7,650 nucleotides of DNA from an uncultured Eubacteriales bacterium (lineage in GTDB: Bacteria > Bacillota > Clostridia > Lachnospirales > Lachnospiraceae), in the NCBI GenBank assembly GCA_900549105.1, contig URND01000131.1, positions 1 through 7,650 of the forward strand, given 5' to 3'. A program made the translations under genes and the position numbers. The notes under the pieces were generated by a model, which was not told the origin of the DNA, did no database searches, and was given only the letters and a program-made list of their open reading frames with translations. This document shows, piece after piece, positions 7,353 through 7,650 of this stretch (position 1 is the stretch's first letter; each line of letters starts with the position of its first letter).

Positions 7353-7393
7353 AAAACACTGTTTCAAAAACATTGTATTAAAAACACTGTTTT
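7353..7393. promoter_or_regulatory. Triple palindromic operator, probably for the TetR-family regulator
   Basis: Three 13-bp palindromes of the form AAAACA-N-TGTTTT stand in tandem with exactly one base between them: 7353-7365 (11 of 13 positions symmetric around the centre, one arm mismatch), 7367-7379 (one arm mismatch) and 7381-7393 (perfect). Centres are 14 bp apart. They run from just after the -10 box through the predicted transcription start into the leader, where a bound repressor would block initiation. Size and symmetry suit TetR-family dimers; which protein binds is inferred from position. Confidence 0.75.
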
Positions 7394-7394
7394 A

Positions 7395-7422
7395 ATTATA
7401 CCAGAGAAAATGGAATTGTCAA
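7395..7422 (-). promoter_or_regulatory. Sigma-70/SigA promoter for the TetR-KTR cistron
   Basis: On the minus strand, TTGACA (7422-7417) and TATAAT (7400-7395) both match consensus perfectly, with a 16-bp spacer and a TGG just before the -10 box that gives an extended -10 element. Transcription should start near 7388, giving a leader of about 57 nt before the TetR start at 7332. Such a strong core promoter would be expected to need tight repression, which fits the operator array directly downstream. Confidence 0.87.
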
Positions 7423-7450
7423 GAGGGGCATATGGATTTCGTGTTTCAGC

Positions 7451-7500
7451 AAAAATATTGACGCAACCAATGAAATTATAATCCATTTGGTTGCGTCAAT
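7451..7500 (-). terminator. Rho-independent terminator after tnpV
   Basis: A perfect 14-bp inverted repeat, ATTGACGCAACCAA and its complement (7487-7500 and 7457-7470), surrounds a 16-nt loop. On the minus strand it is followed by A and five T (7455-7451). It lies 19 nt after the tnpV stop and 28 nt before the TetR promoter -35 box, so it insulates the two transcription units. Confidence 0.85.
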
Positions 7501-7519
7501 GCTTTCATATTTTAGTTAT

Positions 7520-7650
7520 TCAATTTTCTAAAATCAGTTCGGAATAAAGGATTTCCTCCACCTGTGCTTTCAGCGTGTTCATCAGCCCCACCCAACGCAT
7601 AGGGTCACAGGCTTTCAGTTCTTCCGTGACACCCGCAGTCTCCATCATGT
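7520..7650 (-). CDS. tnpV: TnpV-like transposon-encoded protein, C-terminal part
   Basis: Only the last 42 codons and stop (TGA at 7522-7520) are in the window; the gene enters from the right edge. The visible peptide runs GVTEELKACDPMRWVGLMNT then LKAQVEEILYSELILEN. It closely resembles the conserved end of TnpV proteins as I recall them (GVTE-LKA-D-M-WVG-MN-LKAQAEEI). TnpV is a small accessory protein of Tn4451-type and related Firmicute mobile elements, with no firmly known function. In Tn4451, the cargo gene catP lies just downstream of tnpV (from memory), a position comparable to that of the TetR-transport module here. The frame stays open to the edge; the two adjacent ATG codons at the edge are internal in normal-length TnpV (over 100 residues). 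Confidence 0.85.
   Translation of the reverse strand, partial: MMETAGVTEELKACDPMRWVGLMNTLKAQVEEILYSELILEN

Noticed and set aside
7432..7461. Plus-strand short reading frame MDFVFQQKY preceded by AGAGGGG, resembling a leader peptide
   Set aside because: There is no plus-strand gene downstream to regulate and no plus-strand promoter in front of it; it lies between two minus-strand units and its ATG is only 4 nt from the G-run.
193..7481. Many plus-strand and alternate-frame open stretches of 60 to 216 codons across the window
   Set aside because: All lie antisense to, or in another frame of, genes with clear family motifs. None has recognisable domains together with a proper ribosome binding site.
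7458..7482. Plus-strand TTGACG and TATAAT as a promoter
   Set aside because: The spacer is only 13 bp and both boxes fall in the tnpV terminator stem and loop; no plus-strand gene follows.

Overview
The window looks like a piece of accessory DNA from a low- to mid-GC Firmicute, most likely a gut or oral Clostridia-type host. The evidence is strong AGGAGG-type ribosome binding sites, tightly packed or overlapping genes, an ECF transporter, and typical Firmicute mobile-element proteins (the TnpV end and a Cys-rich KTR protein). Every supported gene lies on the minus strand, so the locus reads from right (7650) to left (1).

In transcription order: (i) 7520-7650 is the 3' end of a tnpV-like transposon gene, followed by its own hairpin terminator (7451-7500). 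(ii) 7353-7422 is a promoter with perfect consensus boxes, followed at once by three 13-bp palindromes spaced exactly 14 bp apart, probably the operator of the next gene. (iii) A TetR-family repressor (7332-6715) and a 70-residue Cys-rich KTR zinc-ribbon protein (6695-6483) form a short regulator cistron. It ends in a terminator hairpin whose first arm contains the KTR stop codon. (iv) After a small intergenic palindrome comes a five-gene transport operon: two exporter-fold half-ABC transporters (6398-4650 and 4653-2905), an MptD-type ECF substrate-binding membrane protein (2886-2299), EcfT (2299-1571) and a double-domain EcfA ATPase (1560-61). (v) At the left edge, reading in frame from position 58, is the beginning of a DtxR-family metal-dependent regulator. 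Its expected start codon reads ATA instead of ATG.

The genes plausibly form one substrate-handling system. The heterodimeric half-transporters resemble the YbtPQ/IrtAB type of siderophore importers in arrangement. The MptD-EcfT-EcfA set is a dedicated ECF importer. A DtxR regulator at the end of the operon points to iron or another metal, or a metallophore. From memory, a similar five-gene combination occurs in the equibactin siderophore locus of Streptococcus equi and in a pneumococcal locus; this could not be checked here. No biosynthesis genes are in the window, so this would be uptake of a foreign or remote-encoded compound. Drug export under TetR control is the main alternative for the two half-transporters.

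Points most worth a second look are the ATA start of the DtxR gene, the triple-palindrome operator on a consensus promoter, and the terminator that separates the regulator cistron from the transport genes it presumably controls.
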